Under the pieces are notes generated by a model, which saw only the letters and a program-made list of their open reading frames with translations, was not told the origin of the DNA and did not search any database. Of a stretch of 64,000 bases of DNA, positions 42,120 through 52,952 are shown piece by piece. Position numbers and translations under genes: made by a program. Location of the stretch: contig NZ_CP086111.1 of assembly GCF_016806835.2 (NCBI RefSeq), positions 2,305,001 through 2,369,000 on the forward strand. The letters run 5' to 3'. This DNA comes from Skermanella rosea (GTDB lineage Bacteria > Pseudomonadota > Alphaproteobacteria > Azospirillales > Azospirillaceae). How positions within the stretch are numbered: the first letter of the stretch is position 1; the number at the start of each line of letters is the position of its first letter.

Positions 42120-45100
42120 ATGCCGATCGCCGACTTCGTCCACCTGCGCGTCCACTCCGCCTATTCGCTCTCCGAAGGAGCGATCAAGATCAAGGAGCTG
42201 GTCAAGATCTGCCAGAAGCAGGAGATGCCGGCGGTCGCGGTCACCGACACCGGCAACTTGTTCGGCGCACTGGAATTTTCCCTGGCAGCCATGGACGCCG
42301 GCGTGCAGCCCATTCTCGGTTGCCAGCTCGGTATCCGGCGCATGGGGCCGGCCGCGAACGGCGGCGGCAAGCCGGTCGGGAAGGGCGTGAACATGCCCGA
42401 CCAGCTCGCCCTCCTGGTGCAGTCCGAGACCGGCTACCAAAACCTGACGAAGCTGATCAGCAAGGCCTTCATGGAGGGGGATCCGACCTCGGCGCCCCAG
42501 ATCGCCCTGCAGGATCTCGAAGGCTTCACCGACGGGCTGATCGCCCTGTCCGGCGGACCGTCCGGATCGGTCGGACGCCTGTTCGCCGAGGGGCACAAGC
42601 CCGCCGCGCGCGACGTCGCCGAGCAGCTGCGCCGCCTGTTCCCCGGCCGGCTCTATGTCGAGCTGATGCGCCACGGGCTGGAGGTCGAGGATCGCATCGA
42701 GCCGGATCTGGTCGACCTGGCCTATGACCTGGACCTGCCGCTGGTGGCGACCAACGACTGCTTCTTCTCGACGGAGGACATGTACGAGGCCCACGACGCG
42801 CTGCTCTGCATCGCCGAGGGCTCCTACGTGGTCGAGGCGGAAAGGCGGCGCCTGACGCCGGAGCACCGGTTCAAGACGGCCGCCGAGATGCGCGAGCTGT
42901 TCGCCGACCTGCCGGAGGCGGTGGACAACACCCTGGTGATCGCGCGGCGCTGCAGCTACCTGCTGAAGCCGATCAAGCCGATCCTGCCCGCCTTCCAGGC
43001 TGCGGCCGAGGGCGGCAGGACCGAGCCGGAAGAACTGCGCCACCAAGCCCACGAGGGCCTGACCTGGCGGCTCGAAAAGCAGGTCTTCACGCCCGAGATG
43101 ACGGCAGAACAGCGCGCGGAAACCGAGAAGACCTATCGCGAACGGCTCGACTTCGAGTTGAACGTGATCGAGAACATGAAGTTTCCCGGCTACTTCCTGA
43201 TCGTCTCGGACTTCATCAAGTGGGCTAAGCGCCACGAAATCCCGGTCGGGCCGGGCCGCGGCTCGGGCGCCGGCTCGGTCGTGGCGTGGTCGCTGACCAT
43301 CACCGACCTGGATCCCCTGCGCTTCGGCCTGCTGTTCGAGCGGTTCCTGAACCCCGAGCGCGTGTCGATGCCAGACTTCGACATCGACTTCTGCCAGGAC
43401 CGCCGGGACGAGGTGATCCGCTACGTGCAGGGCTATTACGGCCACGACCGGGTCGCCCAGATCATCACCTTCGGTAAGCTCCAGGCGCGCGCCGTGCTGC
43501 GCGACGTCGGCCGGGTGCTCCAGATGCCCTATGGGCAGGTCGACAAGATCTGCAAGCTGGTGCCCAACAATCCGGCCAATCCCGTGACCCTGGGACAGGC
43601 GATCGAGGGCGAGCCGATGCTTCAGCAGGCCCGGGATTCGGACGAAACCGTCAAGCGCCTGATCGAGATAGCGCTTCGCCTGGAAGGACTGTTCCGCCAC
43701 GCCTCGACCCACGCGGCCGGCGTGGTGATCGGCGACCGCCCGCTGGACCAGCTGGTGCCGCTCTACCGCGACCCGCGCTCGGACATGCCGGTCACCCAGT
43801 TCAACATGAAGTATGTCGAGCAGGCCGGGCTGGTGAAGTTCGACTTCCTCGGCCTGAAGACCCTCACCGTCCTCCAGCGCGCGGTGGAGCTGATCACCGA
43901 GCGCGGCGACGTCATCGACCTGTCGAACCTGCCGCTCGACGACGTCAGGACGTACGAGATGATGTCGCGCGGCGAGACGACCGGCGTGTTCCAGCTTGAA
44001 AGCTCTGGCATGCGCGACGTGCTGCGCCGCCTCAAGCCGAACCGGTTCGACGACATCATCGCGCTGGTCTCGCTCTACCGTCCCGGCCCGATGGACAACA
44101 TCCCGACCTACATCGCGGTGAAGAACGGAGAGAAGGAGCCGGACTACATGCATCCCTGGCTGGAGCCGATCCTGAAGGACACCTTCGGGATCATGATCTA
44201 CCAGGAACAGGTCATGCAGATCGCCCAGGTGCTGTCCGGCTACTCGCTCGGCGGCGCCGACCTGCTGCGCCGCGCCATGGGCAAGAAGATCCAGGCCGAG
44301 ATGGACGCCCAGCGCAAGCTGTTCATCGACGGTGCCGTCGGCAAGGGAGTCGACGGTGAGCAGGCGGGCCTGATCTTCGACCAGGTGAACAAGTTCGCGG
44401 GTTACGGCTTCAACAAGTCCCACGCCGCCGCCTATGCGCTGGTCGCCTACCAGACCGCCTATCTGAAGGCCAATTACCCGGTGGAGTTCCTGGCGGCGTC
44501 CATGACGCTCGACCTGGGCAACACCGACAAGCTGAACACCTTCCGGCAGGAACTGGTCCGCCTCAAGATCCGCCTGCTGACCCCCGACATCAACAAGTCG
44601 AACCCGGTTTTCCGGGTGGAGCTGCTGCCCGACGGCGAGCGGGCGATCCGCTACGCCCTGGCCGCCGTCAAGGGCGTCGGCATGCCCGCCATGGAGGCGG
44701 TGGTGAGCCAAAGGAACGAGGGCGGCCGCTATACGGACCTGTTCGACCTCGCCCGCCGGCTGGACACCAAGGTGATCAACAAGCGCCAGTTGGAGAACCT
44801 GACCTGCGCCGGCGCCTTCGACAGCCTGAACGGCAACCGCCGGCAGGTCCATGGCGGCATCGAGACGCTGATCCGCTATGCCCAGGCCGCGGCGGCCGAA
44901 CGGGAGAGCGGGCAGTCCAGCCTGTTCGGCGGCGGGGGCGGGGTGACGCTGAAGGTGCCCGACCTGCCCAAGGTGGCCGATTGGGACCAGCTGGACCGGC
45001 TGGCCCACGAATTCAACGCGATCGGCTTCTACCTGTCGGCCCATCCGCTCGACGGCTTCGCCAAGCCGCTGTCGCGCCTGCGGGTGGTGAACTCCGCCGA

Positions 45101-45614
45101 TCTGCTCAAGAAGGCGACCGGCGGCGGCTCGACCCGGTTCCCCATGGCGGGCGTGGTGATCAACCGTCAGGAGCGGGTCGCCAAGAGCGGCAACCGCTTC
45201 GCCTTCGTCAGCCTGTCGGACTCCACGGGCGTCTACGAGGTGACCCTGTTCTCGGAGCTGCTGGCGACCTCGCGGGAGTTGCTGGAGCCGGGCAAGAGCG
45301 TGGTCCTGATGGTCGACGTGCAGGTGATGGGCGAGGACATGCGGCTGACCTGCCACGACGTGAAGCCGCTGGAGGACGAGGTCGCCCGCGCCGCCGAGGG
45401 ACTGCAGATCATCCTCAGCCAGCCGGAAGCGGCACCGCATCTGCGCAACATCCTGGACCAGATCGGGCGGGGCCGCGGCAAGATATCGATCCTGGTCGAT
45501 GTCGGCGGCATGCGGGAAGCCGAGATCGCGCTCCCCGGGGCCTATGCCGTGTCGGCGAAGGGCAGGGCCGCGATCAAGGCGATTCCCGGCGTCGCGGACG
45601 TGCTCGATCTTTAG
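42120..45614 (+). CDS. dnaE: DNA polymerase III subunit alpha
   Basis: The 1164-residue replicative polymerase. The N-terminal PHP domain starts HLRVHSAYSLSEGAIKIKELV. The palm catalytic aspartates are Asp419 and Asp421 in PDFDIDFCQDRR, with the third acidic residue further on. Finger and tandem HhH regions follow, and an OB-fold (about 995-1080, with ITNRQERVAKSGNR-like VVINRQERVAKSGNRFAFVS) lies near the C-terminus. The ATG at 42120 gives MPIADFVHLRVHS, the family start; the upstream open frame crosses the repeat-like spacer and is rejected. Confidence 0.97.
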   Translation: MPIADFVHLRVHSAYSLSEGAIKIKELVKICQKQEMPAVAVTDTGNLFGALEFSLAAMDAGVQPILGCQLGIRRMGPAANGGGKPVGKGVNMPDQLALLVQSETGYQNLTKLISKAFMEGDPTSAPQIALQDLEGFTDGLIALSGGPSGSVGRLFAEGHKPAARDVAEQLRRLFPGRLYVELMRHGLEVEDRIEPDLVDLAYDLDLPLVATNDCFFSTEDMYEAHDALLCIAEGSYVVEAERRRLTPEHRFKTAAEMRELFADLPEAVDNTLVIARRCSYLLKPIKPILPAFQAAAEGGRTEPEELRHQAHEGLTWRLEKQVFTPEMTAEQRAETEKTYRERLDFELNVIENMKFPGYFLIVSDFIKWAKRHEIPVGPGRGSGAGSVVAWSLTITDLDPLRFGLLFERFLNPERVSMPDFDIDFCQDRRDEVIRYVQGYYGHDRVAQIITFGKLQARAVLRDVGRVLQMPYGQVDKICKLVPNNPANPVTLGQAIEGEPMLQQARDSDETVKRLIEIALRLEGLFRHASTHAAGVVIGDRPLDQLVPLYRDPRSDMPVTQFNMKYVEQAGLVKFDFLGLKTLTVLQRAVELITERGDVIDLSNLPLDDVRTYEMMSRGETTGVFQLESSGMRDVLRRLKPNRFDDIIALVSLYRPGPMDNIPTYIAVKNGEKEPDYMHPWLEPILKDTFGIMIYQEQVMQIAQVLSGYSLGGADLLRRAMGKKIQAEMDAQRKLFIDGAVGKGVDGEQAGLIFDQVNKFAGYGFNKSHAAAYALVAYQTAYLKANYPVEFLAASMTLDLGNTDKLNTFRQELVRLKIRLLTPDINKSNPVFRVELLPDGERAIRYALAAVKGVGMPAMEAVVSQRNEGGRYTDLFDLARRLDTKVINKRQLENLTCAGAFDSLNGNRRQVHGGIETLIRYAQAAAAERESGQSSLFGGGGGVTLKVPDLPKVADWDQLDRLAHEFNAIGFYLSAHPLDGFAKPLSRLRVVNSADLLKKATGGGSTRFPMAGVVINRQERVAKSGNRFAFVSLSDSTGVYEVTLFSELLATSRELLEPGKSVVLMVDVQVMGEDMRLTCHDVKPLEDEVARAAEGLQIILSQPEAAPHLRNILDQIGRGRGKISILVDVGGMREAEIALPGAYAVSAKGRAAIKAIPGVADVLDL

Positions 45615-45657
45615 GCGTTTCGCCGGGGCATGCCCCGCCTGATGCATGCGGATATGG

Positions 45658-45686
45658 TTGCCAAACGCGGGGCGCCGGGCTATCTA
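45658..45686 (+). promoter_or_regulatory. Promoter candidate for rpsB-tsf
   Basis: TTGCCA (5/6), 17 bp and TATCTA (3/6) give a start near 45693 and a leader of about 115 nt. Long rpsB leaders often allow control by S2; no specific structure is claimed here. Confidence 0.5.
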
Positions 45687-45809
45687 TCGCCCGTCGCAAA
45701 ACCTCACGCGGGCTTGCGGTCCATCGGTCCATAGGCCGGCGGCCCGCTCCGGTGTTCACATCTCGTGGACCACGCCCGCGGCGGAGCAACCGGAAAAGGA
45801 CTGTTTTCC

Positions 45810-46628
45810 ATGCCGATGCCTTCATTCACCATGCGCCAGCTCCTGGAAGCCGGCGTCCATTTCGGCCACCACACCCGCCGCTGGAACCCGAAGATGCAGC
45901 CGTACATTTTCGGCGTGCGCAACGGCGTCCACATCATCGACCTCGAGCAGACCGTCCCGATGCTGCACCGCGCCATGACCGCGGTCCGCGACGTGGTGGC
46001 GGGCGGCGGGCGCGTTCTGTTCGTCGGCACCAAGCGTCAGGCTCAGGAGAAGGTCGCCGACTCCGCTTCGCGCTGCGGCCAGTACTATGTCAACCACCGC
46101 TGGCTCGGCGGCATGCTGACGAACTGGAAGACCATCTCCCAGTCGATCAAGCGCCTCCGCGAGATGGAAGAGCGCCTTCAGGACACCAATATCGGCCTGA
46201 CCAAGAAGGAAACCCTCCAGCTCACCCGCGAGCGTGACAAGCTGGAGCGGGCGCTCGGCGGCATCAAGGAGATGGGCGGCCTGCCGGACATCCTGTTCAT
46301 CATCGACACCAACAAGGAGTCGATCGCGGTCCAGGAAGCCAACAAGCTCGGCATCCCGGTCGTCGCGGTGATCGACAGCAATTCCGATCCCGACGGCGTC
46401 GCCTTCCCGATCCCGGGCAACGACGACGCGCTGCGCGCGATCGATACCTACTGCGAGCTGGTTTCCGGCGCGGTGCTTGATGGTCTGCAGGCCGAGATGA
46501 TCGCGTCCGGCATCGATGTCGGCGAGCAGGCCGAAGGCGTCGAGGAAGATCTGCCGGCCGACGAGGACGTCGTCGTCGCCGAGGGTACCGACGGCGAAGC
46601 CGCGGTTTCGGAAGGCGCCCAGGCCTGA
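45810..46628 (+). CDS. rpsB: 30S ribosomal protein S2
   Basis: A 272-residue small-subunit protein. It opens [20 protein letters not shown] with the S2 signature, then the coiled-coil arm (about 105-160) and [32 protein letters not shown]. The C-terminal 40 residues are acidic ([15 protein letters not shown]...), an extension common in alphaproteobacterial S2. ATG 45810 follows GGAAAAGGA; ATG 45816 is an alternative. Confidence 0.97.
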   Translation: MPMPSFTMRQLLEAGVHFGHHTRRWNPKMQPYIFGVRNGVHIIDLEQTVPMLHRAMTAVRDVVAGGGRVLFVGTKRQAQEKVADSASRCGQYYVNHRWLGGMLTNWKTISQSIKRLREMEERLQDTNIGLTKKETLQLTRERDKLERALGGIKEMGGLPDILFIIDTNKESIAVQEANKLGIPVVAVIDSNSDPDGVAFPIPGNDDALRAIDTYCELVSGAVLDGLQAEMIASGIDVGEQAEGVEEDLPADEDVVVAEGTDGEAAVSEGAQA

Positions 46629-46639
46629 TCCGTCAGATC

Positions 46640-46684
46640 GGGCAACCGGGCGCTTGGGTGCGTCCGGTTGCCCTTATTTTTATG
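46640..46684 (+). terminator. Terminator/attenuator between rpsB and tsf
   Basis: GGGCAACCGG (46640-46649) pairs with CCGGTTGCCC (46664-46673), extended inside by GCGC/GCGT, and is followed by TTATTTTTAT. It is a textbook intrinsic terminator only 12 nt after rpsB, so the amount of tsf message may be set by read-through or tsf may have its own start. Confidence 0.82.
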
Positions 46685-46720
46685 TGCTGACCAGACAGAT
46701 CATTCAGGAAGAGGTCCAAG

Positions 46721-47653
46721 ATGGCCGAAATCACAGCCTCGCTCGTCAAGGAGCTGCGCGAAAAGACCGGCGCCGGCATGATGGACTGCAAGAAGGCGCT
46801 GACCGAGACGTCGGGCGACCTTGAAGGTGCCGTCGACTGGCTGCGCAAGAAGGGCCTCGCCGCCGCCGCCAAGAAGGCCGGCCGGGTCGCCGCCGAGGGT
46901 CTGGTCGCCGTCGCGACCGCCGACACCGTCGGCGCCGCGGTCGAGGTCAACTCCGAGACCGACTTCGTCGCCCGCAACGACCGGTTCCAGGCCTTCGCCA
47001 ACCAGGTGGCGCAGCTGGCGCTCCAGGGCGACGGCACGATCGAGTCGCTGCAGCAGCAGGCGTTCCCCGGCACCGACCGCAACGTCGCCGACGAGGTCAC
47101 CAACATGGTGGCCACGATCGGCGAGAACATGAACCTGCGCCGCGTCTCGCGCATCGCCGTCGAGCAGGGCGCCGTCGCCAGCTACGTCCACAACGCGCTG
47201 GCTCCGAACCTGGGCAAGATCGGCGTGCTGGTCGGCCTGGAGTCCACCGGCGACCGCGCCCGCCTGCTCGAACTCGGCAAGCAGATCGCGATGCACATCG
47301 CCGCCGCCCGTCCGGAAGCGGTGAACATCGAGGACGTGGACGCCAGCTCCCTGGAGCGTGAGCGGAGCGTCCTGGCCGATCAGGCCCGCGCCAGCGGCAA
47401 GCCGGAAGACATCATCGCCAAGATGGTCGAGGGCCGGCTCCGCAAGTACTACGAGGAAGTGGTCCTCCTGGAGCAGGTCTACGTCATCGACGGCGAGAAC
47501 AAGGTCCGCAAGGTCGTCGAGACGGTCGCCAAGGAGATCGGCGCCCCGATCAAGGTCGTGGGCTTCACCCGGTTCGTCCTGGGCGAGGGCATCGAGAAGG
47601 AGCAGTCCGACTTCGCCGCCGAGGTCGCCGCCCAGGCGAACGTCGGCCGCTGA
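46721..47653 (+). CDS. tsf: Elongation factor Ts
   Basis: The 310-residue guanine-nucleotide exchange factor of EF-Tu. The N-terminal UBA-like domain has [19 protein letters not shown], and the core contains [20 protein letters not shown], which contacts EF-Tu (TDFV motif). Length is typical for alphaproteobacteria. It lies behind a terminator-like hairpin after rpsB. Confidence 0.98.
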   Translation: MAEITASLVKELREKTGAGMMDCKKALTETSGDLEGAVDWLRKKGLAAAAKKAGRVAAEGLVAVATADTVGAAVEVNSETDFVARNDRFQAFANQVAQLALQGDGTIESLQQQAFPGTDRNVADEVTNMVATIGENMNLRRVSRIAVEQGAVASYVHNALAPNLGKIGVLVGLESTGDRARLLELGKQIAMHIAAARPEAVNIEDVDASSLERERSVLADQARASGKPEDIIAKMVEGRLRKYYEEVVLLEQVYVIDGENKVRKVVETVAKEIGAPIKVVGFTRFVLGEGIEKEQSDFAAEVAAQANVGR

Positions 47654-47742
47654 GGCTCCTGGCGGCCGTCCCGCGGGGCGGCCGCCGGCTCGAACGAGCG
47701 CTGGCTTGGGGATTACCTTTGATGACTGCGATGGAGGGGGCT

Positions 47743-48468
47743 ATGCCCACCAACGCCCGGTATGGTCGCGTCCTGCTGAAGATTTCCGGCGAGGCGCTGA
47801 TGGGCAATCGGGAATACGGGCTTGACCCCGAAATCGTCGACCGCGTCGCCGATGAGGTGAAGTCGGTCGTCGGCATGGGCGTCGAGGTCTGCCTGGTGAT
47901 CGGCGGCGGCAACATCTTCCGCGGCGTCTCTGGCGCCGCGACGGGGATGGAGCGGGCGACGGCCGATTACATGGGCATGCTCGCGACGGTGATCAACGCG
48001 CTTGCGATGCAGAGCGCACTGGAGCGCAGGAGCGTCCAGACCCGGGTGCAGTCCGCCATTCCGATGGCCAGCGTCTGCGAACCCTACATCCGGCGGCGCG
48101 CCGTGCGCCACATGGAGAAGGGGCGGGTCGTGATCTTCGGTGCCGGAACGGGTAACCCGTTCTTCACCACGGATACCGCGGCGGCGCTGCGCGCGTCGGA
48201 AATGGGCTGCGACGCTCTCCTGAAGGGCACCAAGGTGGACGGCGTCTACTCCGCCGATCCCAACAAGGATCCGTCGGCTCAGCGCTTCGAGACGTTGACC
48301 CACCTTGAGGTTCTGGCGAAGGATCTCCAGGTGATGGACGCCTCGGCCATTTCGCTGGCGCGCGAGAATAAAATTCCCATCCTAGTGTTCTCGATCCATA
48401 CGGCCGGTGCCTTCGCCGAAGTCATGGCGGGGCGCGGCAAGTTCACGATCATCACGGAAGAGGGCTGA
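47743..48468 (+). CDS. pyrH: UMP kinase
   Basis: A 241-residue hexameric amino-acid-kinase-fold enzyme that makes UDP from UMP. Motifs are [23 protein letters not shown] and [20 protein letters not shown] chose ATG 47743 because GGAGGGGG lies at ideal distance and the length equals E. coli PyrH; an ATG seven codons upstream (47722) is possible. It is followed after 6 nt by frr. Confidence 0.97.
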   Translation: MPTNARYGRVLLKISGEALMGNREYGLDPEIVDRVADEVKSVVGMGVEVCLVIGGGNIFRGVSGAATGMERATADYMGMLATVINALAMQSALERRSVQTRVQSAIPMASVCEPYIRRRAVRHMEKGRVVIFGAGTGNPFFTTDTAAALRASEMGCDALLKGTKVDGVYSADPNKDPSAQRFETLTHLEVLAKDLQVMDASAISLARENKIPILVFSIHTAGAFAEVMAGRGKFTIITEEG

Positions 48469-48474
48469 ACTACC

Positions 48475-49032
48475 GTGGCCGACCCTGATATTGACTCGCT
48501 CAGCCGCCGCATGGACGGCGCCCTGGAGTCGCTGCGCAAGGAATTCGGCGGGCTGCGCACTGGCCGCGCCTCCGCCAGCCTGCTGGAACCGATCACCGTC
48601 GAGGCCTATGGCCAGCAGATGCCGCTCAATCAGGTCGGGACCATCAGCGTGCCCGAAGCGCGCCTGATCACGGTGCAGGTCTGGGACCGCGGCATGGTCA
48701 AGGCCGTCGAGAAGGCGATCCGCGACGGCGGTCTGGGGCTGAACCCTCAGACCGATGGCCAGAACGTCCGCGTGCCGATCCCGGACCTCAACCAGGAACG
48801 CCGGGCCGAACTGTCCAAGGTCGCTTCCCGCTACGCCGAACAGGCCCGCGTCGCCGTGCGCAACGTACGCCGCGACGGCATGGACATGCTGAAGCGCATG
48901 GAAAAGGGCGGCGACATCAGCCAGGATGAACATAAAACCTGGGCCGACGAGGTCCAGTCCATGACCGACGCTCACATCAAGAAGATCGACGAAGCGCTCG
49001 CGGCCAAGGAAAAAGAGATCATGCAGGTCTGA
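48475..49032 (+). CDS. frr: Ribosome recycling factor
   Basis: A 185-residue two-domain factor that splits post-termination ribosomes with EF-G. It shows the conserved [19 protein letters not shown] segment and [34 protein letters not shown] in the long helix. The start is GTG at 48475, six bases after the pyrH stop. Confidence 0.97.
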   Translation: MADPDIDSLSRRMDGALESLRKEFGGLRTGRASASLLEPITVEAYGQQMPLNQVGTISVPEARLITVQVWDRGMVKAVEKAIRDGGLGLNPQTDGQNVRVPIPDLNQERRAELSKVASRYAEQARVAVRNVRRDGMDMLKRMEKGGDISQDEHKTWADEVQSMTDAHIKKIDEALAAKEKEIMQV

Positions 49033-49037
49033 CCTCG

Positions 49038-49769
49038 ATGCAGGGGACTATGACCACGACGGGCGCCTTGCCGCAGCATGTAGCGATCATCATGGACGGT
49101 AACGGCCGCTGGGCGAAAGCCCGCGGCCTGCCGCGGACCGCAGGCCATCGCAAGGGCATCGAAGCCGTTCGGCGGACGGTGGAGGCTGCCCGCGAACTGG
49201 GCATCCCTTACCTCACCATGTTCGGGTTCTCGTCGGAGAACTGGCGCAGGCCGGAGGGCGAGATCTTCGACCTCATGCAACTTCTCCGGTTCTATCTGCG
49301 CAGCGAGATCGCCGAACTCCATAAGAACGGCGTCCGGCTGAGGGTGATCGGCGACCGCTCCCGCCTGTCCGGCGACATCGTCACCATGATCGAGAAAGCG
49401 GAGGAGTTGACCCGCGGGAACCGCGCGCTGAACCTCACCATCGCGCTCAGCTACGGCTCCCGGCAGGAAATCGCGGGAGCCGCCCGGCAGATGGTCAGGG
49501 ACGCGCTGGAAGGGCGGCTCAATCCCGAGGACGTGACCGAGGAGTCCTTCTCGGGCCGCCTGCTGACCCGTGAGATTCCCGATCCCGACCTGTTGCTGCG
49601 CACCAGCGGCGAGCAGCGGATCAGCAATTTCCTGCTGTGGCAATTGGCCTATACCGAGCTGGTCTTCGTCGATACGCTGTGGCCTGATTTCACGAAGCGC
49701 GATCTGGAAGATGCAATCCGAGAATTCAACCAGCGCGACAGGCGCTACGGCGCAGTCGGGACTCGGTAG
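49038..49769 (+). CDS. uppS: Isoprenyl transferase (undecaprenyl diphosphate synthase)
   Basis: The 243-residue cis-prenyltransferase condenses isopentenyl diphosphate into the C55 lipid carrier used for peptidoglycan and lipopolysaccharide. The catalytic Asp20 lies in IIMDGNGRWAKARG; HRKGIEAVRR, the FSSENW motif and the C-terminal SNFLLWQLAYTELVF are present. The ATG is 5 nt after frr; an ATG four codons on (MTTTGALPQH) is an alternative. Confidence 0.95.
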   Translation: MQGTMTTTGALPQHVAIIMDGNGRWAKARGLPRTAGHRKGIEAVRRTVEAARELGIPYLTMFGFSSENWRRPEGEIFDLMQLLRFYLRSEIAELHKNGVRLRVIGDRSRLSGDIVTMIEKAEELTRGNRALNLTIALSYGSRQEIAGAARQMVRDALEGRLNPEDVTEESFSGRLLTREIPDPDLLLRTSGEQRISNFLLWQLAYTELVFVDTLWPDFTKRDLEDAIREFNQRDRRYGAVGTR

Positions 49770-50571
49770 ATCGGGAAACCTGCGCACCAGGATCCTTTCC
49801 GCTCTGGTTCTCGGACCCGTCGTTCTTCTGGCCGTCTATCTCGGCGGCTGGGTCTTCGAAGTCCTGATCCTGACCTTCGCGGTCCTGGCGGTCGCGGAAT
49901 GGACCCGGCTGGTCGAGCCGGACCGTTCCCGGTGGATCGCTTCCCTGCCGGTGGCGGCGGTGGCGGCGATCCTCATCGCGGACTTCATCTTGGGGGCGGC
50001 TGTGTCGCTCCTGCTGGCCGCAATCCTTACGGTGGCGCTGCTCGGCTACGCCTGGATGTCCCGTTCCGACCACCGCTGGCTCTTCTCCTTCGGCATTCCC
50101 TACATCGTCTTCGGCAGCGTCTCCCTGATCTGGGTGCGGGGTCACCCGGAGGACGGGCTGGGGCTGCTCATCTACCTGCTGTTCTGCATCTGGGCGACCG
50201 ACATCGGTGCCTACGCCGCCGGCAAGAGCATCGGAGGACCGAAGCTGGCCCCCCGCATCAGCCCCAAGAAGACCTGGGCCGGCCTCATCGGCGGTATGCT
50301 GAGCGCCGCCGTGTTCGGGGGCGGCGTCGCGGTGGCGTTCGATGCCGAGCTACCTTGGCTGGCGGCCGCGCTCGGCATGCTGCTCGCCGTGGTCGGCCAG
50401 ATCGGCGATCTGTTCGAGTCGGGCATAAAGCGCCGGTTCGACGTCAAGGACAGCGGGCGTCTCATTCCCGGCCACGGCGGTCTGCTGGACCGCGTGGACG
50501 GACTAATTGTCGCAGCGCCGGTCTTCGCGCTGTTCCACGCGACTTTGGGGAAAGCTCTCGCATGGTGGTAG
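49711..50571 (+). CDS. cdsA: Phosphatidate cytidylyltransferase
   Basis: A 286-residue inner-membrane enzyme that makes CDP-diacylglycerol for phospholipid synthesis. About eight helices end with the CDS signature [27 protein letters not shown] is also typical. No ATG exists between the uppS stop and the first conserved helix, so the best start is ATG 49711, which overlaps uppS by 59 nt. An alternative is a non-ATG codon near 49770. The first ~25 residues are Ser/Thr/Gly-rich. Confidence 0.9.
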   Translation: MQSENSTSATGATAQSGLGRSGNLRTRILSALVLGPVVLLAVYLGGWVFEVLILTFAVLAVAEWTRLVEPDRSRWIASLPVAAVAAILIADFILGAAVSLLLAAILTVALLGYAWMSRSDHRWLFSFGIPYIVFGSVSLIWVRGHPEDGLGLLIYLLFCIWATDIGAYAAGKSIGGPKLAPRISPKKTWAGLIGGMLSAAVFGGGVAVAFDAELPWLAAALGMLLAVVGQIGDLFESGIKRRFDVKDSGRLIPGHGGLLDRVDGLIVAAPVFALFHATLGKALAWW

Positions 50572-51761
50572 CAGGCGCGCGTATGTCGGAGCCGACCGGA
50601 TCTCCCCGGCGCGTCACGATCCTTGGATCGACCGGTTCGGTCGGCCGCAATACGGTGGACCTGATCTCCCGCGATCCGGGAGCCTACGCAGTCGAGGCGC
50701 TGACCGCCGGCCGCAATGTGGCGCATCTGGTCGAGCAGGCCAGGACGCTGCGCCCGGCGCTCGTGGTGATCGCCGATCCGGCGGGCTATCAGCCGCTGCG
50801 TGACGCGCTGGCCGGGAGCGGGATCGAGGTCGCCGCCGGGCCGGAGGCGGTGGTCGAGGCTGCCCGGCGGCCGGCCGACTGGGTGATGGCCGCCATCGTG
50901 GGCGCCGCCGGGCTGGAGCCCACGCTGGCCGCCGCTCGGCGCGGCGCCGTCGTCGCCTTCGCCAACAAGGAATGCCTGGTCTGTGCCGGACCCCTGATGA
51001 TGGACGTGGTGCGGGATTGCGGTGCCACGCTGCTGCCGGTCGACAGCGAGCATAACGCAATCTACCAGGTGTTCGACTTCGAGCGGCGGGATTCGATCCG
51101 GCGTCTGCTGCTGACCGCTTCGGGCGGGCCTTTCCGCCAATCCTCCAGGGCGCAGATGGCCGAAGCCGGGCCGGAGCAGGCATGCGCCCACCCGACTTGG
51201 CAGATGGGTGCCAAGATCTCGGTCGACAGCGCCACCATGATGAACAAGGGCCTGGAGATCATCGAGGCGCATTTCCTGTTCGCCATGCCCGAGGAACGCA
51301 TCGACGTGGTGGTTCATCCGCAATCGGTGATCCACAGCATGGTCGAGTATGTCGACGGCTCGGTGCTAGCCCAGATGGGAACGCCCGACATGCGGACTCC
51401 GATCGCCTTCGCGCTGGGCTGGCCGAAGCGGATCCCCACGCCGGCCGCCCCGCTGGATCTGATCGGCGCCGGTACGCTGACCTTCGAGGCGCCGGACCCT
51501 GAGAGGTTCCCGGCGCTGCGCCTCGCCCGCCACGCCTTGCAAAGCGGCGGAGGCGCTCCTACAATTTTGAACGCGGCGAACGAAGTGGCCGTCCAGGGAT
51601 TCCTGGAACGGCGCATCGGTTTCCTGGATATCGAGCGCGTGGTCGAGCAGTCGCTGGAGCGGTTGCCACATTCGCGCCTTGATCATCTGGACGATGTGCG
51701 CCACATCGACGCGGAAGCTCGCCGTCAAGCGAGCGAAATCTTGGCCCGCTGCAGCGAATAG
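50562..51761 (+). CDS. dxr: 1-deoxy-D-xylulose-5-phosphate reductoisomerase
   Basis: The 399-residue enzyme makes 2-C-methyl-erythritol 4-phosphate, the committed step of the non-mevalonate isoprenoid route that feeds UppS. The NADPH-binding motif is [24 protein letters not shown] and VDSEHNAI (metal ligands) mark the active site. ATG 50562 overlaps cdsA by 10 nt and has a GGGGAAAG ribosome site; ATG 50583 ([13 protein letters not shown]) is an equally possible start. Confidence 0.95.
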   Translation: MVVAGARMSEPTGSPRRVTILGSTGSVGRNTVDLISRDPGAYAVEALTAGRNVAHLVEQARTLRPALVVIADPAGYQPLRDALAGSGIEVAAGPEAVVEAARRPADWVMAAIVGAAGLEPTLAAARRGAVVAFANKECLVCAGPLMMDVVRDCGATLLPVDSEHNAIYQVFDFERRDSIRRLLLTASGGPFRQSSRAQMAEAGPEQACAHPTWQMGAKISVDSATMMNKGLEIIEAHFLFAMPEERIDVVVHPQSVIHSMVEYVDGSVLAQMGTPDMRTPIAFALGWPKRIPTPAAPLDLIGAGTLTFEAPDPERFPALRLARHALQSGGGAPTILNAANEVAVQGFLERRIGFLDIERVVEQSLERLPHSRLDHLDDVRHIDAEARRQASEILARCSE

Positions 51762-51790
51762 AACCTGAGCCGCGGGCGGCGGGAGAACCA

Positions 51791-52924
51791 ATGGAATTCC
51801 TCACCGGTCTGTGGACCTACGTCATCCCCTTCCTGGTCGTCCTGACCGTGCTCGTGTTCGTTCACGAACTCGGGCACTACTGGGTCGCCCGCCGCAACGG
51901 CGTGCGCATCGAGACCTTCTCGATCGGGTTCGGTCCGGAGCTGTTCGGCCGCACGGATCGCGCGGGCACCCGGTGGAAGTTCAGCGCGATCCCGCTCGGC
52001 GGCTACGTCAAGATGTTCGGCGACGCCGACGCGGCCAGCACGCCCAGCGGCGCGGTCCGGACCATGACCCCGCAGGAGCGCGAGGTTTCCTTCTTCCACA
52101 AGCGCCTGGGCCAGCGCGCCGCGATCGTGGCGGCCGGCCCGATCGCCAACTTCCTGTTCGCCATCATCGGCCTGACGCTGCTGTTCTCGCTCTACGGGCA
52201 GCCCTACACGCCGCCGGACATCGGCACGGTGCAGGAGCAGAGCGCCGCCGCCCGCGCGGGCATCCTGCCGGGCGACGTCATCGTGGAGATCGACGGCCAG
52301 CCGATCGAGCGTTTCGAGGAGGTCCAGCAGATCGTCCGGTTCAACCAGGGAACCCCCCTGGCGCTGGTGGTCGAACGCGACGGCAGCCGGTTGCCCCTGA
52401 CGGTCACGCCCGAGATCACCCAGATCACGGACCGGATGGGCAACACCCATTCCATCGGCCTGCTGGGGATCGGCCGGGCCGGCATGGAGTACCGCAGGCA
52501 CGATCCCCTGACGGCCCTCTGGCAGGCCGGCCGGGAAACCGTCAATCTGACCGTGGGCACCCTGGGCGCCGTCGGCCAGATGATCTCCGGCTCGCGCGGG
52601 ACCGAGGAACTGGGCGGCCCGCTGCGCATCGCGCAGATGTCCGGCGAGGTCGCGCAGAGCGGCGTCGTGGCGCTGGTCTGGTTCATGGCGATCCTCTCGG
52701 TCAATCTCGGCCTCATCAACCTTTTTCCCATCCCGATGTTGGACGGCGGCCACTTGTTGTTCTATGCCGTCGAGGCGATCCGTGGTAAGCCGCTCGGCGA
52801 CAGGGCTCAGGAATATGGCTTTCGGATTGGTTTGGCCCTGGTGCTCACCTTGATGGTCTTCGCGACCTGGAACGATCTGGTGCACCTGCGTGTGGTCGAC
52901 TTCTTCCGTGACCTGATTTCCTGA
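51791..52924 (+). CDS. rseP: Site-2 protease RseP
   Basis: A 377-residue intramembrane zinc protease that cleaves anti-sigma factors or remnant signal peptides. The zinc motif HELGH is at 25-29, and the second site is FPIPMLDGGHLLFY near the C-terminus. One clear PDZ domain lies between (about 125-210), shorter than the two-PDZ E. coli enzyme. Four transmembrane helices are predicted. It precedes bamA as in most proteobacteria. Confidence 0.96.
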   Translation: MEFLTGLWTYVIPFLVVLTVLVFVHELGHYWVARRNGVRIETFSIGFGPELFGRTDRAGTRWKFSAIPLGGYVKMFGDADAASTPSGAVRTMTPQEREVSFFHKRLGQRAAIVAAGPIANFLFAIIGLTLLFSLYGQPYTPPDIGTVQEQSAAARAGILPGDVIVEIDGQPIERFEEVQQIVRFNQGTPLALVVERDGSRLPLTVTPEITQITDRMGNTHSIGLLGIGRAGMEYRRHDPLTALWQAGRETVNLTVGTLGAVGQMISGSRGTEELGGPLRIAQMSGEVAQSGVVALVWFMAILSVNLGLINLFPIPMLDGGHLLFYAVEAIRGKPLGDRAQEYGFRIGLALVLTLMVFATWNDLVHLRVVDFFRDLIS

Positions 52925-52952
52925 CGGGATAGGAAGTTATTGGGGGTTTCAG

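Noticed and set aside
41988-45647. Minus-strand open frame of 1219 codons opposite dnaE
   Set aside because: Antisense shadow with no motifs; DnaE motifs are complete on the plus strand.
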